A stretch of 64,000 bases of DNA from Alphaproteobacteria bacterium SO-S41 (GTDB lineage: Bacteria; Pseudomonadota; Alphaproteobacteria; Micropepsales; Micropepsaceae). The stretch covers positions 806,001-870,000 of the forward strand of contig AP024629.1 of NCBI GenBank assembly GCA_019670725.1, written 5' to 3'. The notes beneath the pieces are model-generated. The model saw nothing but the letters and a program-made list of their open reading frames with translations. It was not told where the DNA came from and ran no database searches. Position numbers and translations under genes: made by a program. This document shows, piece after piece, positions 25,626 to 36,900 of the stretch. Position 1 is the first letter of the stretch. Every line of letters starts with the position of its first letter.

Positions 25626-27335
25626 ATGACCCTCAATGGCTGGCTCCAAATCCTTCTCTTCTGCGTCATCGTCATCGCGCTGGTGAAACCGCTCGGGTTC
25701 TTCCTGACGCGGCTCCTGAGCGGCGAGCGCACCTTCCTCTCGCCCGTGCTCGGCCCAGTCGAGCGCGGCTTCTATCGTCTCGCCGGCGTAAAGCCCGACA
25801 CCGACCAGCACTGGACCGCCTATGCCGGCGCCGTGCTGGTGTTCAATCTCGTCGGCTTCCTCTTCCTTTACGGCCTGATGCGCCTGCAGGACGTGCTGCC
25901 GCTGAACCCGCAGGGTTTTCCGGCGGTCAGCGACCACCTCGCCTTCAACACCGCGATCTCCTTCGTCACCAACACGAACTGGCAGTCCTATGCCGGTGAA
26001 ACGACCATGAGCCATTTCACGCAGATGGCCGGCCTTACCGTGCAGAACTTCCTGTCGGCGGCGACGGGCATCGCGCTGGCTGTTGCCTTCATTCGCGGCT
26101 TTGTGCGCCGGTCGGCGCGCGGCATCGGCAATTTCTGGGCGGACGTGACGCGCGTGACGCTTTACGTCCTGTTGCCGCTCTCCTTCCTCCTCGCGCTCGT
26201 CTTCGTCTGGCAGGGCGTGCCGCAGACCTTCGCCGCGTCAGCGACCGCCACCACCCTTGAAGGCACGACGCAGACCATCGCGCTCGGCCCGGTCGCCAGC
26301 CAGGAGGCGATCAAGATGCTCGGCACCAATGGCGGCGGCTTCTTCAACGCCAACTCCGCGCATCCGTTCGAAAACCCGACGCCGCTCACCAATCTCCTTC
26401 AGATGGTCGCGATCTTCGCGCTCGGTGCGGCGCTCACCAATGTCTTCGGCCGCATGGCCGGCGACCAGCGCCAGGGCTGGGCGATCCTCGCCGCGATGGG
26501 CGTCGTCTTCTTCGTCGGCGTCGCGGTCACCTACTGGGCCGAAGCCGTGGGCAATCCCATGCTGACGGCGCTCGGCCTCGACCCCGCCATGGGCAATATG
26601 GAGGGCAAGGAGGTCCGTTTCGGCATCTCCATGTCCTCGCTCTTCGCGGTCGTCACCACTGCCGCCTCCTGCGGTGCGGTCAACGCGATGCACGCCAGCT
26701 TCACCGCGCTCGGCGGCATGATCCCGCTAATCAACATGGAGCTCGGCGAGGTCATCGTCGGCGGCGTCGGCGCGGGCCTCTATGGCATGCTGCTCTTCGC
26801 CATCCTCGCGGTCTTCGTCGCCGGGCTCATGGTCGGCCGCACGCCGGAATATCTCGGCAAGAAGATCGAGCCGCGCGAGGTCAAGATGACCATGCTCGCA
26901 CTCCTCGTCCTGCCGCTGGCCATGCTCACCTTCACGGCCATTGCGGTCGGGCTCGAGGACGGACTTGCCGGCCGTCTGAACCAGGGGCCGCATGGGTTCG
27001 TGGAGATCCTCTACGCCTACACCTCGGCGACCGCGAACAATGGCAGCGCCTTCGCCGGCCTCACCGCGAACACGCCGTTCTACAATGTGACGCTCGGCAT
27101 CGCGATGTTCATGGGCCGCTTCCTGATGATCGTGCCGATGCTCGCCATTGCCGGTTCGCTGGCCGCGAAGAAGGCGGCGCCGCCCTCGCTCGGCACCTTC
27201 CCGACCCATGGCGGCCTCTTCGTCGGCCTCCTCGTCGGCACCATCCTCATCGTGGGGGGGCTCACCTTCCTGCCCGCGCTCGCCCTCGGCCCCATTGTCG
27301 AGCATCTCGCGATGCTGGCCGGCCAGACCTTCTAA
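25626..27335 (+). CDS. kdpA: K+-transporting ATPase subunit A
   Basis: A 569-residue membrane protein of the SKT superfamily that forms the K+ selectivity filter and channel of KdpFABC. Four filter-type loops are seen, including [18 protein letters not shown] (about residue 107), [35 protein letters not shown] and [15 protein letters not shown]. The length is normal. It follows kdpF by 9 bp and precedes kdpB by 12 bp. Expression in the family is induced by K+ limitation through KdpDE, both encoded downstream. Confidence 0.97.
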   Translation: MTLNGWLQILLFCVIVIALVKPLGFFLTRLLSGERTFLSPVLGPVERGFYRLAGVKPDTDQHWTAYAGAVLVFNLVGFLFLYGLMRLQDVLPLNPQGFPAVSDHLAFNTAISFVTNTNWQSYAGETTMSHFTQMAGLTVQNFLSAATGIALAVAFIRGFVRRSARGIGNFWADVTRVTLYVLLPLSFLLALVFVWQGVPQTFAASATATTLEGTTQTIALGPVASQEAIKMLGTNGGGFFNANSAHPFENPTPLTNLLQMVAIFALGAALTNVFGRMAGDQRQGWAILAAMGVVFFVGVAVTYWAEAVGNPMLTALGLDPAMGNMEGKEVRFGISMSSLFAVVTTAASCGAVNAMHASFTALGGMIPLINMELGEVIVGGVGAGLYGMLLFAILAVFVAGLMVGRTPEYLGKKIEPREVKMTMLALLVLPLAMLTFTAIAVGLEDGLAGRLNQGPHGFVEILYAYTSATANNGSAFAGLTANTPFYNVTLGIAMFMGRFLMIVPMLAIAGSLAAKKAAPPSLGTFPTHGGLFVGLLVGTILIVGGLTFLPALALGPIVEHLAMLAGQTF

Positions 27336-27347
27336 GGCACCCCCCCC

Positions 27348-29390
27348 ATGACCGCCCGTACCCGCTCCTCCCTGTTCGACCCCGCCATCGTCCTCCCCGC
27401 GCTTGGCGACGCGGTCGCCAAACTCGACCCGCGCAAGATGATCCGCTCGCCCGTCATGTTCGTGGTCGAGCTCGTCGCCGTGCTCGCGACGATCCTCACC
27501 ATCCGCGACATCGCAGGCGGCGCCGCTTTCGGCTTCCAGCTCCAAATCGTGCTCTGGCTCTGGGCGACGTTGCTGTTCGCGACCTTCGCCGAGGCGATCG
27601 CCGAAGGCCGCGGCAAGGCCCAGGCCGACAGCCTCCGCCGCACGCGCAGCGACATCATGGCGAAGCTGATCGTCGACTATCCCAAGGCGTCTTTAATGGT
27701 GCCGACGCCCGCCCTCGAACTCGCGCCCGGCCAGGTCGTGATGGTCGAGGCCGGCGACCTCATCCCGTCGGACGGCGAGGTCATCGAAGGTGTCGCCTCG
27801 GTCAACGAGGCCGCCATCACCGGCGAGAGTGCGCCCGTCATCCGCGAAAGCGGCGGCGACCGCAGCGCCGTCACCGGCGGCACGATGGTCATCTCCGACT
27901 GGATCAAGGTCCGCATCACCGCCGCGCCGGGCTCGACCTTCCTCGATCGCATGATCGCGCTCGTCGAAGGCGCCAAGCGCCAGAAGACGCCGAACGAGAT
28001 CGCGCTCGACATATTGCTCGCCGGCATGACGCTGATCTTCCTGATGGCCGTCGCGACCATCCCCAGCTTCGCCGCCTATGCCGGCGGCGCGGTGCCGGTC
28101 GTCGTCCTCGTCGCGCTCTTTGTCACGCTGATCCCGACGACCATCGGCGCGCTGCTCTCGGCCATCGGCATCGCCGGCATGGACCGGCTGGTGCGCTTCA
28201 ACGTCCTCGCCATGTCCGGCCGCGCGGTAGAAGCAGCGGGCGACGTGGATACGCTGCTGCTCGACAAGACCGGCACGATCACTCTCGGCAATCGCGTCGC
28301 GACGCAGTTCTTCCCCGCGCCCGGCATCGCCGAGGCCGCGCTGGCCGAAGCCGCCCAGCTCTCTTCGCTCGCGGACGAAACGCCGGAGGGCCGCTCGATC
28401 GTGGTGCTCGCAAAGGAACAACACGGCCTGCGAGCCCGCGACATGGCGAACGCCGCTTTCGTCCCCTTCACCGCGCAGACCCGCATGAGCGGCATCGACA
28501 TTGACGGCCGCGAAATCCGCAAGGGCGCCGCGGATGCCGTCTACGCCTATGTGAAGTCCAAGGGCGGCAACGCGCCCGACGCGGCCATCGTGAAGGACGT
28601 CGAGACCATCGCCCGCGCCGGCGGCACACCGCTGGTCGTTACGGAGGGCGCGCGCGTGCTCGGCGTCGTGCAGCTGAAAGACGTCGTCAAAGGCGGCATC
28701 CGCGAGCGCTTCGCCGAGCTGCGCGCCATGGGCATCCGCACGGTGATGATCACCGGCGACAACGCCCTCACCGCCGCCGCCATCGCGGCTGAGGCGGGCG
28801 TGGACGACTTCCTCGCCCAGGCGACGCCCGAAATGAAGCTCGCGCTCATCAAGGACGAGCAGGCCAAGGGCAAGCTCGTCGCCATGTGCGGCGACGGCAC
28901 CAATGATGCGCCGGCGCTTGCCCAGGCCGATGTCGGCGTCGCCATGAATTCAGGGACCGCGGCGGCGCGCGAGGCCGGCAACATGGTCGATCTCGACAGT
29001 GACCCGACCAAGCTCATCGAGATCGTCGCCATCGGCAAGCAGCTGCTGATGACCCGCGGCGCGCTCACCACCTTCTCCATCGCCAACGACGTCGCGAAAT
29101 ATTTCGCGATCATCCCCGCGATGTTCGTCGCCTTCTATCCCCAGCTCGGCGCGCTCAACATCATGGGCCTCGCCTCGCCGGAAAGCGCGATCCTCTCGGC
29201 GATCATCTTCAATGCGCTGGTGATCCTCGCGCTCGTGCCGCTCGCGCTGAAGGGCGTCGCCTACCGCGCCGTCGGCGCCGCGGGCCTGCTCCGCCGCAAC
29301 CTCCTCGTCTACGGCCTGGGCGGCATCCTCGTCCCCTTCGCCGGCATCAAGCTGATCGACATGGCCGTCAGCGCCCTGGGGTTGGCGTAA
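27348..29390 (+). CDS. kdpB: K+-transporting ATPase ATP-binding subunit B
   Basis: A 680-residue P-type ATPase (P1A). The phosphorylated aspartate is Asp306 in [14 protein letters not shown]. The actuator-domain motif is [17 protein letters not shown], where the Ser of TGES is the residue known for inhibitory phosphorylation in E. coli KdpB. The hinge motif is [21 protein letters not shown]. Seven transmembrane helices are expected. After its stop the usual short gap to kdpC is expanded to 171 bp by a palindromic repeat. Confidence 0.97.
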   Translation: MTARTRSSLFDPAIVLPALGDAVAKLDPRKMIRSPVMFVVELVAVLATILTIRDIAGGAAFGFQLQIVLWLWATLLFATFAEAIAEGRGKAQADSLRRTRSDIMAKLIVDYPKASLMVPTPALELAPGQVVMVEAGDLIPSDGEVIEGVASVNEAAITGESAPVIRESGGDRSAVTGGTMVISDWIKVRITAAPGSTFLDRMIALVEGAKRQKTPNEIALDILLAGMTLIFLMAVATIPSFAAYAGGAVPVVVLVALFVTLIPTTIGALLSAIGIAGMDRLVRFNVLAMSGRAVEAAGDVDTLLLDKTGTITLGNRVATQFFPAPGIAEAALAEAAQLSSLADETPEGRSIVVLAKEQHGLRARDMANAAFVPFTAQTRMSGIDIDGREIRKGAADAVYAYVKSKGGNAPDAAIVKDVETIARAGGTPLVVTEGARVLGVVQLKDVVKGGIRERFAELRAMGIRTVMITGDNALTAAAIAAEAGVDDFLAQATPEMKLALIKDEQAKGKLVAMCGDGTNDAPALAQADVGVAMNSGTAAAREAGNMVDLDSDPTKLIEIVAIGKQLLMTRGALTTFSIANDVAKYFAIIPAMFVAFYPQLGALNIMGLASPESAILSAIIFNALVILALVPLALKGVAYRAVGAAGLLRRNLLVYGLGGILVPFAGIKLIDMAVSALGLA

Positions 29391-29412
29391 TGCGCAACGC
29401 GATCACACACCT

Positions 29413-29527
29413 TGTCATCCCGGGCGAGGCCGCCGGAGGCGCCCGAGACCCGGGACCCAGGGGCGACAAGCACTGGAGCCCAGTCACCTGGGTCCCGGCT
29501 CTCCGCTTCGCTACGGCCGGGATGACA
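29413..29527. repeat. 115-bp nested palindromic intergenic repeat between kdpB and kdpC
   Basis: Outer arms are TGTCATCCCGG (29413-29423) and CCGGGATGACA (29517-29527). A second, inner pair is CGGGACCCAGG (29451-29461) and CCTGGGTCCCG (29487-29497), which encloses ACTGG/CCAGT. GGGCG/CGCCC near 29422-29444 makes a side hairpin. This architecture belongs to the widespread alphaproteobacterial intergenic repeats that begin GTCATCCCGG. It is not related to the ATGGCC-type elements in this window. Confidence 0.8.
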
Positions 29528-29561
29528 TCTTCTCTAAACTCACAAAGAACCGAGTAATTCC

Positions 29562-30125
29562 ATGCTCCGCCACCTCCGCCCCGCTATCGTCCTCCTCGCG
29601 CTCTTCACCGTGCTGACGGGACTTCTTTATCCCGCCGCCGTTACGGCCATCGCGCAGACCGTCTTCCCCACGCAGGCGAGCGGCTCGCTGATCACCCGCA
29701 ACGGCCAGATCGTCGGCTCTGCGCTGATTGGCCAGAGCTTCACGACCGATGCCTATTTCCACAGCCGCCCCTCGGCCGCCGGCAAAGGCTACGACGCCGC
29801 GGCGTCCAGCGGTTCCAATCTCGGCCCGACCAGCCCGGCGCTGATCGAGCGCGTGAAGACCGACACCGAAACGCTTCGTGCCGCCGGAGCGACCGGCGCG
29901 ATCTCCGCCGATCTCGTCACCACCTCCAGCTCGGGCCTCGACCCGCATATCTCGCCGGCCGCGGCCGGGCTCCAGATCGCACGCGTCGCCAAGGCCCGCG
30001 GCCTCGACGAAGCCACGGTCCGCGCCCTCGTCACTGCAGCCACAGAGGGCCGCGACCTCGGCCTGCTGGGCGAGCCGCGGGTCAATGTCCTCGAACTCAA
30101 TCTCGCACTGGACGTGACGCGGTAG
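29562..30125 (+). CDS. kdpC: K+-transporting ATPase subunit C
   Basis: A 187-residue subunit with one N-terminal transmembrane helix ([20 protein letters not shown]) and a periplasmic domain. Family motifs are [50 protein letters not shown], and the C-terminal [20 protein letters not shown] with [21 protein letters not shown]. It helps K+ capture and complex assembly. It is separated from kdpB by a 115-bp repeat, so coupling to kdpB translation is lost. Confidence 0.96.
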   Translation: MLRHLRPAIVLLALFTVLTGLLYPAAVTAIAQTVFPTQASGSLITRNGQIVGSALIGQSFTTDAYFHSRPSAAGKGYDAAASSGSNLGPTSPALIERVKTDTETLRAAGATGAISADLVTTSSSGLDPHISPAAAGLQIARVAKARGLDEATVRALVTAATEGRDLGLLGEPRVNVLELNLALDVTR

Positions 30126-30156
30126 AATGTGGCCGGTCCCAACAGAACCCACTCAA

Positions 30157-30241
30157 CCGTCATGGCCGGGCTTGACCCGGCCATCCAGTACCACCGCTCC
30201 GTTGCCTGCTTGGATGGCCGCCGCAAGGGCGGCCATGACGG
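30157..30241. repeat. REPIN-like double-hairpin element, copy 1
   Basis: Two hairpins face each other. Stem 1 is ATGGCCGGG (30162-30170) and CCCGGCCAT (30176-30184), loop CTTGA. Stem 2 is ATGGCCGCC (30214-30222) and GGCGGCCAT (30228-30236), loop GCAAG. The ends also pair: CCGTCATGGCC (30157-30167) with GGCCATGACGG (30231-30241). It is the same element as 53409-53491, in the opposite orientation. It sits in the kdpC-kdpD spacer. Confidence 0.85.
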
Positions 30242-30273
30242 GATGGGAGCACCTATCCGTTCCAACCCAAGGC

Positions 30274-30301
30274 TTGACATAAAAGACAAAATTCCTATAT
30301 T
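30274..30301 (+). promoter_or_regulatory. Sigma70-like promoter upstream of the small ORF/kdpDE
   Basis: A perfect TTGACA (30274-30279), a 16-bp spacer and TATATT (30296-30301) form an A/T-rich island in GC-rich DNA. The predicted start site falls at about 30308, practically on the GTG/ATG codons at 30307/30310. The small ORF may therefore be read from a leaderless message, and kdpDE would have a promoter independent of kdpFABC. Confidence 0.6.
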
Positions 30302-30309
30302 GGCGAGTG

Positions 30310-30561
30310 ATGGAACAACCCGCCGGGAAAGGTGCGATGGCACGGCCCAAATCACCCTTCCAGCGTCCAAAACGGCGGCGCGGCGGCCAGCCGGGCAACA
30401 CCAACCGTCTGCGTCACGGCTTCTATACGCGTGCTACACGACAGGAGAATCTCGCAGCCCGCCTCCTGCTCGGCGAGGTCGAGCTGACGCTCGCCCGCCT
30501 GACGACCGGGCAGGAAGGGGAGGGACCCACCCCCGGTTTTCCGGGTTCGAATAAGGGATAA
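30310..30561 (+). CDS. Small basic protein with PGNTN-HGFY motif, function unknown
   Basis: An 83-residue ORF between kdpC and kdpD. After a lysine- and arginine-rich start (PKSPFQRPKRRRGGQPGNTN, about residues 14-33) comes RLRHGFYTR, then a helical part rich in Leu and Glu. The GGQPGN-N...HGFY pattern recurs in short uncharacterised bacterial and phage-related proteins. The start could also be GTG 30307 or ATG 30337. The TTGACA/TATATT promoter lies just upstream and kdpD begins 8 bp after the stop. It may be a passenger left by a mobile element, or a real leader gene for kdpDE. I do not assign a function. Confidence 0.5.
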   Translation: MEQPAGKGAMARPKSPFQRPKRRRGGQPGNTNRLRHGFYTRATRQENLAARLLLGEVELTLARLTTGQEGEGPTPGFPGSNKG

Positions 30562-30569
30562 CTGCCGTA

Positions 30570-33257
30570 ATGGCGGATGGCCTCGCTCCCGAAACGACTC
30601 CGTTAGTCCAGCCCCGCCGTGGCCGGCTGAAGATTTTCCTCGGCGCCGCGCCCGGTGTCGGCAAGACCTATGAAATGCTGCTCACGGCCCGCGCGCGGCT
30701 TGCCGACGGCGCGGACGTCGTGATCGGCGTCGTCGAAACCCACGGCCGGAAAGAGACCGCCGCCCTCATTGAGGGCTTCGCGACGATCCCCCAGCGCAGC
30801 ATCACCCATGCTAGCCAGACACTCGCGGAGATGGACCTCGATGCCATTCTCGCCCGCCACCCCGCGCTGGTTCTGGTGGACGAACTCGCCCACACCAACG
30901 CACCGGGCAGCCGCCACCCCAAGCGTTGGATGGATGTCGAGGAACTGCTCGCTGCCGGCATCGACGTGATGACGACGCTGAACATCCAGCATGTCGAAAG
31001 CCTCAACGATGTCGTCGCGCGGATCACGCGCATCCGCGTGCGCGAAACCGTGCCCGACGCCGTGCTCGACGCCGCCGACGATATCGAAGTGGTGGACCTC
31101 GCCCCCGACGATCTCATCCAGCGTCTCACCGACGGCAAAGTCTATGTCCCCGACCAGGCCCGCCGCGCGCTGGAGAAATTCTTCACCCGCGGCAACCTCA
31201 CCGCCTTGCGCGAACTCGCCTTGCGCCGCACGGCCGAGCGGGTGGACGACGCGCTGCTCGACCATATGCGCAGCCACGCCATTCGCGGTCCCTGGCCGGC
31301 GGGCGAGCGGATCCTGGTCTGCGTCAATGCCGATCACACCTCGGCCGGCCTCGTGCGCTACGCCAAGCGCCTCGCCGACCGCCAGCGCGCGCCCTGGATC
31401 GCGCTTTATGTCGAGACGCCCCGCGAGGCCGGTCTCTCCGACGAGGTGAAGGCGCGGGTGGGGGAGGCGCTCCATCTCGCCGGTCGGCTTGGCGGCGAGG
31501 CGGTGACGGTGCCCGGCGGGGCGATCGCCGAAGACATTCTTGCCTTCGCGCGCGACCGCAACGTGACGCAGATCGTGATCGGCAAGTCGCGCCGCTCGTG
31601 GTGGTTTGAATTCCTCAACGGCTCCGTCGCGCATCAGCTCGTGCGTCATGCCGGCACGATCGCCGTCTCGGTCGTGGCCGGTGACGAGGCCCCGGCGGGC
31701 GAGGCGCCGCTGCTCGCCCCGCCGCCGCGTCCCACCAATCCGTTTCCGTGGCTTGCCTATGCCGTCGCCACGCTCGTCGTGGCGTTCTCCACCGCGGCCG
31801 GTCTCCTCATTCAGCCCATTGTGGGACTTGAGACGATCGACCTCGTCTATCTCGTCGGCATCCTCGCCGTCGCCGCCCGCTACGGCACCGGCCCCTCGCT
31901 CTTTGCCAGCGTCGCGGCGGCGCTCGGCTACAACTTCTTCTTCATCGCGCCGGTCCACACCTTCACCATCGCGGACCCCAAGAACATCGCCGCCTTCGCG
32001 GTTTTCACCATCGTCTCGCTGGTGGTCAGCCAGCTCGCCGCGCGGGTGCGGGCGCAGATCATCGCCGCGCGCGCCCGCGCCCGCACGACCGAGGCGCTCT
32101 ACACGTTCAGCCGCAAGATCGCCGACGCCGCCTCGCTGGACGATCTCCTCTGGGCCGTCGCGTTCCAGATCGCCTCGATGCTGCGGCTCGAGGTCGTGCT
32201 GCTGATGCCCGAAAACGGCCAGCTCGTGGTCCGCGCGGCGTACCCTCCCGATGACGAGATCGACGAGGCCGATCTCGGCGCCGCGCGCTGGGCATTCGAC
32301 CGTAACCGCGAGGCGGGGCGCGGCGCCGATACGCTGCCCGGCGCGCATCGCCTTTTCGTCCCGCTCGCGACCGCCAAGGGCGCGGTCGGCGTCGCTGGCC
32401 TGGCGCGCGAAAAGCCCGGCCCACTGATGACGCCTGACGGCAAGCGCCTGCTCAACGCGTTGCTCGGCCAGGCCGCCGTCGCCATCGAACGCATCGCGCT
32501 CGCCCGCGACATGGAGGCGGCCCGCGTCGAGACGGAAACCGAGCGCCTCCGCTCCGCGCTGCTCGCCTCGCTCTCGCACGATTTGAAGACCCCGCTCGCC
32601 TCCATCATCGGCGCGGCGGCGTCGCTCCGCGAATACGGCGCGCTGCTCGATCCCGCTGGCCGCGCCGATCTCGTCGCGACGATTGAGGGCGAGGGGACAC
32701 GCATGGCGCGCTTCGTCTCCAACCTGCTCGACATGTCGCGCCTGGAATCCGGCGCCATCCGGCTCGACCGCACGCCCGTCGATCTCGCTGACCAGGCAGC
32801 GAGCGCGGTTGCGCGCGTTGCCCCGGTTCTTGGCGGCCACGCCATCGCGCTCGATCTGGCCGGGGACTTGCCCCTCGTCCTCGCGGACGCGATGCTGCTG
32901 GAACAGGTCCTCGTGAATCTCCTCGAAAACGCCGCCAAATATGCCCCCGCCGGCACGGCCATCACGGTCAGCGCACGCCGCAGCGACGGCGGTGTCGTGC
33001 TCGACATCGCCGATGAAGGCCCCGGCCTGAGGTCGGCCGATCTGGAGCGCGTCTTCGAGAAATACTATCGCGCCGCCGATGGCGATCGCCGGCAGGCCGG
33101 TGCGGGCCTCGGCCTCGCGATCTGCCGCGGCTTCATGACCGCGATGGGCGGCAGCATCGCCGCCGCCAACCGCACCGATCGCTCGGGCGCCGTCTTCACG
33201 CTGACCTTTCCACCGCCGCTCGTCGTCGCCAACAGCGGCGCAGAGAGTGCAGCATGA
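30570..33257 (+). CDS. kdpD: Osmosensitive K+ channel sensor histidine kinase KdpD
   Basis: An 895-residue membrane histidine kinase sensing K+ limitation. In order: N-terminal KdpD domain with P-loop GAAPGVGKTYEM (about residues 25-36) and DELAHTNAPGSRHPKRWMDVEELL; a USP-like domain (about 250-370); four transmembrane helices of DUF4118 (about 390-500, PFPWLAYAVATLVVAF onward); a GAF-like region; then the kinase core with phospho-acceptor His670 in SLSHDLKTPLASIIGA. N box (NLLENAAKYAP), G1 (DIADEGPGL) and G2 (GAGLGLAICRG) follow. The stop overlaps the kdpE start by 4 bp. Confidence 0.97.
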   Translation: MADGLAPETTPLVQPRRGRLKIFLGAAPGVGKTYEMLLTARARLADGADVVIGVVETHGRKETAALIEGFATIPQRSITHASQTLAEMDLDAILARHPALVLVDELAHTNAPGSRHPKRWMDVEELLAAGIDVMTTLNIQHVESLNDVVARITRIRVRETVPDAVLDAADDIEVVDLAPDDLIQRLTDGKVYVPDQARRALEKFFTRGNLTALRELALRRTAERVDDALLDHMRSHAIRGPWPAGERILVCVNADHTSAGLVRYAKRLADRQRAPWIALYVETPREAGLSDEVKARVGEALHLAGRLGGEAVTVPGGAIAEDILAFARDRNVTQIVIGKSRRSWWFEFLNGSVAHQLVRHAGTIAVSVVAGDEAPAGEAPLLAPPPRPTNPFPWLAYAVATLVVAFSTAAGLLIQPIVGLETIDLVYLVGILAVAARYGTGPSLFASVAAALGYNFFFIAPVHTFTIADPKNIAAFAVFTIVSLVVSQLAARVRAQIIAARARARTTEALYTFSRKIADAASLDDLLWAVAFQIASMLRLEVVLLMPENGQLVVRAAYPPDDEIDEADLGAARWAFDRNREAGRGADTLPGAHRLFVPLATAKGAVGVAGLAREKPGPLMTPDGKRLLNALLGQAAVAIERIALARDMEAARVETETERLRSALLASLSHDLKTPLASIIGAAASLREYGALLDPAGRADLVATIEGEGTRMARFVSNLLDMSRLESGAIRLDRTPVDLADQAASAVARVAPVLGGHAIALDLAGDLPLVLADAMLLEQVLVNLLENAAKYAPAGTAITVSARRSDGGVVLDIADEGPGLRSADLERVFEKYYRAADGDRRQAGAGLGLAICRGFMTAMGGSIAAANRTDRSGAVFTLTFPPPLVVANSGAESAA

Positions 33258-33931
33258 GCGTTCCCATCCTCATCGTCGATGACGAGGCCCCGATCCGCCG
33301 CCTCCTGCGCACCAGCCTCGGCACGCAAGGCTTCGAGATCTTCGAAGCCGCGACGGCCGCAGAGGCCGAAACCCTGCTGGCGCGCGAGAAACCCGACATC
33401 GTGCTGCTCGATCTCGGCCTCCCCGACAAAGACGGCATGGATGTCGTCCGCGCCCTCCGCGCCGCCGGCGACCGCACGCCGGTCATCATCCTCTCCGCCC
33501 GCGGCGAGGAGCGTTCCAAGGTCGAGGCGCTCGACGCCGGGGCCGACGACTACGTCACCAAACCCTTTGGCATCGCCGAACTCGTCGCCCGCATCCGCGC
33601 CGCGCTCCGTCACCGCGTGCAGGAACAGGGGGCCGAGCCGGTCTTCGACCATGACGGACTCCACGTCGATCTCACCCGCCGCCTCGTCACCGTCGAGGGC
33701 CGCGAGGTGAAGCTCTCGCCCAAGGAGTTCGACATCCTCCGCCAGCTCGTGCTTCACGCCGGCAAGGTGCTGACCCATCGCATGCTGATGCGCGAGGTCT
33801 GGGGCGCCGGCGGCGATGTGCAGTATCTGCGCATCTATGTCCGCCAGCTCCGCCACAAGCTGGAGCGCGATCCCGAGCGCCCCAGCCGCATCCTCACCGA
33901 AACCGGCATCGGCTACCGGTTGTCGGCATGA
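33254..33931 (+). CDS. kdpE: Two-component response regulator KdpE
   Basis: A 225-residue OmpR/PhoB-type regulator. The receiver domain has phospho-acceptor Asp53 in DIVLLDLGLPDKDG, the acidic pair in IVDDEAP and Lys in YVTKPFGIAEL. The C-terminal winged helix contains LSPKEFDILRQLVLHAGKVLTHRMLMREVWG and YLRIYVRQLRHKLE. It partners KdpD and should activate kdpFABC. It ends 6 bp from the convergent RND gene. Confidence 0.97.
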   Translation: MSVPILIVDDEAPIRRLLRTSLGTQGFEIFEAATAAEAETLLAREKPDIVLLDLGLPDKDGMDVVRALRAAGDRTPVIILSARGEERSKVEALDAGADDYVTKPFGIAELVARIRAALRHRVQEQGAEPVFDHDGLHVDLTRRLVTVEGREVKLSPKEFDILRQLVLHAGKVLTHRMLMREVWGAGGDVQYLRIYVRQLRHKLERDPERPSRILTETGIGYRLSA

Positions 33932-33937
33932 AGCATC

Positions 33938-36900
33938 TCACTCCGCCGGCAATGCTACCGCCGCAATCGTTGCTTCCTCCGGCCGCGCCCGGGCGGTGCG
34001 TGTCTCAAGCGCGCGCACGAGCACATAGAAGACCGGCGTCAGGAACAGGCCGAACGCCGTGACCCCCAGCATGCCCGAGAACACCGCGACGCCCATGGCG
34101 TGGCGCATCTCGGCGCCCGCGCCCGACGAGATGACCAGCGGCACCACGCCCATGATGAAGGCGAGCGAGGTCATCAGGATCGGGCGGAGCCGCAGCCGCG
34201 CCGCCTCGATCGCTGCCGCCACCGTCGAACGGCCGTGCTGCTCCAGCTCGCGCGCGAATTCAACGATCAGAATGGCGTTCTTCGATGCCAGTCCGATCAG
34301 CACGAATAGTCCGATCTGCGTGAAGACGTTGTTGTCGCCGCCGACCAGCCACACGCCGGTGATCGCCGACAGCAGGGTCATCGGCACGATCAGGATGATC
34401 GCCAGCGGCAGGAACAGGCTCTCATACTGCGCAGCGAGCACGAGATAGACGAGCAGAAGGCAGATCGGGAAGACGAGCAGCGCCGTGTTGCCCGCCAGGA
34501 TCTGCTGATAGGTGATCTCGGTCCACTCGAACCGCGTCCCCTTGGGCAGCGTCTCCTCCAGGATCTTGGTGATCGCCGCCTGGGCCTGGCCGCTGGAATA
34601 GCCGGGCGCCGCATCGCCGCTGAGATCGGCGGCGCGGAACCCGTTATAGCGCATGGCGGTGTCGGGACCGGCGGTCTCGCGCACCTTCATGATCGCGCCC
34701 AGCGGTACCATGCGCCCCTCCGCATTGCGGGTCTGCAGACGCAAGATGTCGTCGGGCGTGCCGCGATACTGCTGGTCGGCCTGCGCGATCACCTGATAGG
34801 TGCGGCCGAACTTGTTGAAATCGCCGACATAGATCGAGCCAAGATAGGTCTGCATCGTCTCGAAGACCTCCTGCACGTCGACACCGAGCTGCATCGCCTT
34901 GGTGCGATCGAGATCGGCGAAGAGTTGCGGCACGCCGACCTTGTAGCTGGAGAAGACGTTCATCAGCTCCGGCGCCTGGCGGGCCTTCGCGACCACGGCC
35001 TGCATCGTCGCATCGAGCGCCTCATAGCCCTCGTCGGTGCGGTCCTCGACCTCCAGCTTGAAGCCGCCGATCGTACCCAGGCCCTGCACCGGCGGCGGCG
35101 GGAAGATCGCGATCATCGCCCCCTGCAGCGCACCGAACTTCTGCTGCAGCTTGCCGGCAATCGCACCGCCGGACAGGTCCGCACTGGTGCGCTCCTCGAA
35201 CGGCTTCAGCGTCACGAACACGATGCCGGCCGAGGCGCTGTTGATGAAACCGTTGATCGAAAGACCGGGGAACGCGATGGCGCTGGCGACGCCCGGCTCG
35301 GCCAAGGCGATGGCCGACATGTCGCGCACCACCTGTTCGGTGCGGTCCAGCGTCGCGCCGTCGGGCAGTTGCGCAAAGCTGACGAGATACTGCTTGTCCT
35401 GCGTCGGCACGAAGCCCGACGGCACCTGGTTGAAGCCGACCACGGTCGCGCCGAGCAGGAGGACATAGACGGTCATGGCGATCGCCTTGCGCCCCAGCAG
35501 ACCGCCAAGTCCGTTGCCGTAGCGCTCCGATCCGCGATGGAAGCTGCGGTTGAACCAGCCGAAAAACGGCCCCAGCACGCGGTTCATCAACCGCGTCAGC
35601 CCGTCCGGCGGCGCGTCGCGCCCGCGCAGCAGGTAGGCGGCGAGGGCCGGCGACAGGGTCAGGGAGTTGAAGGCAGAGATCAGCGTCGAGAACGCGATGG
35701 TCAGCGCGAACTGGCGGTAGAACTGACCGGTCAGCCCGCTGATGAAGGCGATGGGGATAAAGACGGCGCACAGCACGAGCGCGATCGCGACGATCGGCCC
35801 GGTGACTTCGCGCATTGCCTTGAATGCGGCGTCGCGCGGGCTGAGCCCCTCCTCGATATTGCGCTCCACATTCTCGACCACGACGATTGCGTCGTCGACG
35901 ACGATGCCGATGGCGAGGACCAGCCCGAACAGCGACAGCGCGTTGATCGAAAAGCCGAAGAGATACATCGCCGCGAAGGTGCCGATGATCGAGACCGGCA
36001 CGGCGAGCAGGGGAATGATCGAGGCGCGCCAGGTCTGCAGGAACAGGATCACGACCAGCACGACCAGCAGGATCGCCTCAAGCAGCGTATCGATCACCGC
36101 CTCGATCGAGCCGCGCACGAAGACGGTCGGGTCATAGGCGATGGCGTAATCGACGCCTTCGGGGAAGTTCTGCTTCAGCTCCTCCATGGTCGCGCGAACC
36201 TGGTTGGAGATCTCGATGGAGTTCGAGCCGGGCGCCTGGAAGATCGGAATGGCCACGGCCTGCTGGTTATCCAGCAACGAGCGCAGCCCGTATTCCGACG
36301 CCGCGATTTCTACCCGCGCGACATCGGCAAGCCGCGTCACCACGCCGCCCTCGCGCTTGACGACGATTTGCTCGAACTCGGCGGGGTCGCTGAGGCGGCC
36401 CTGCGCGTTGATCGGCAATTGCAGATCGCCGCCCTTGCCATAGGGCGGGCCGTTGATGACGCCGGCCGCGACCTGAACGTTCTGCCGGCGGATCGCGGCG
36501 ATGACGTCGTTCGCGGTCATGCCGCGTTCAGCAACCTTTTCCGGGTTCAGCCAGATGCGCATGGCGTAGTCGCCCGAGCCGAACATCTGCACGCTGCCGA
36601 CGCCTTCGATCTTGGCGAGCTGGTCCTTGACGTTCAGCAGCGCGTAGTTGCGCAGGTACAGCATGTTGTAGCGCCCGCCCGGCGAGGTCAGGTGCACCAC
36701 CATGGTGAGGTCGGGTGAGCTCTTGATCGTCGTGACGCCCAGATTGCGCGTGACCTCGGGCAGGCGCGGCAGCGCCTGGTTCACGCGGTTCTGCACCATC
36801 TGCTGCGCAAGATTGGGATCGGTGCCGAGCTTGAAGGTGACGGTCAGCGTCAGCGTGCCGTCGGAGGCGGCCTGCGAGAACATGTAGAGCATGTTCTCGG

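Noticed and set aside
30603-32840. 745-codon minus-strand frame opposite kdpD
   Set aside because: Mirror frame of kdpD with arginine- and glutamate-rich low-complexity product; no start signal and no domain.
34925-36718. 597-codon plus-strand frame opposite the RND permease
   Set aside because: Composition is that of an antisense shadow (Arg/Asp/His-rich); the permease on the minus strand is unambiguous.
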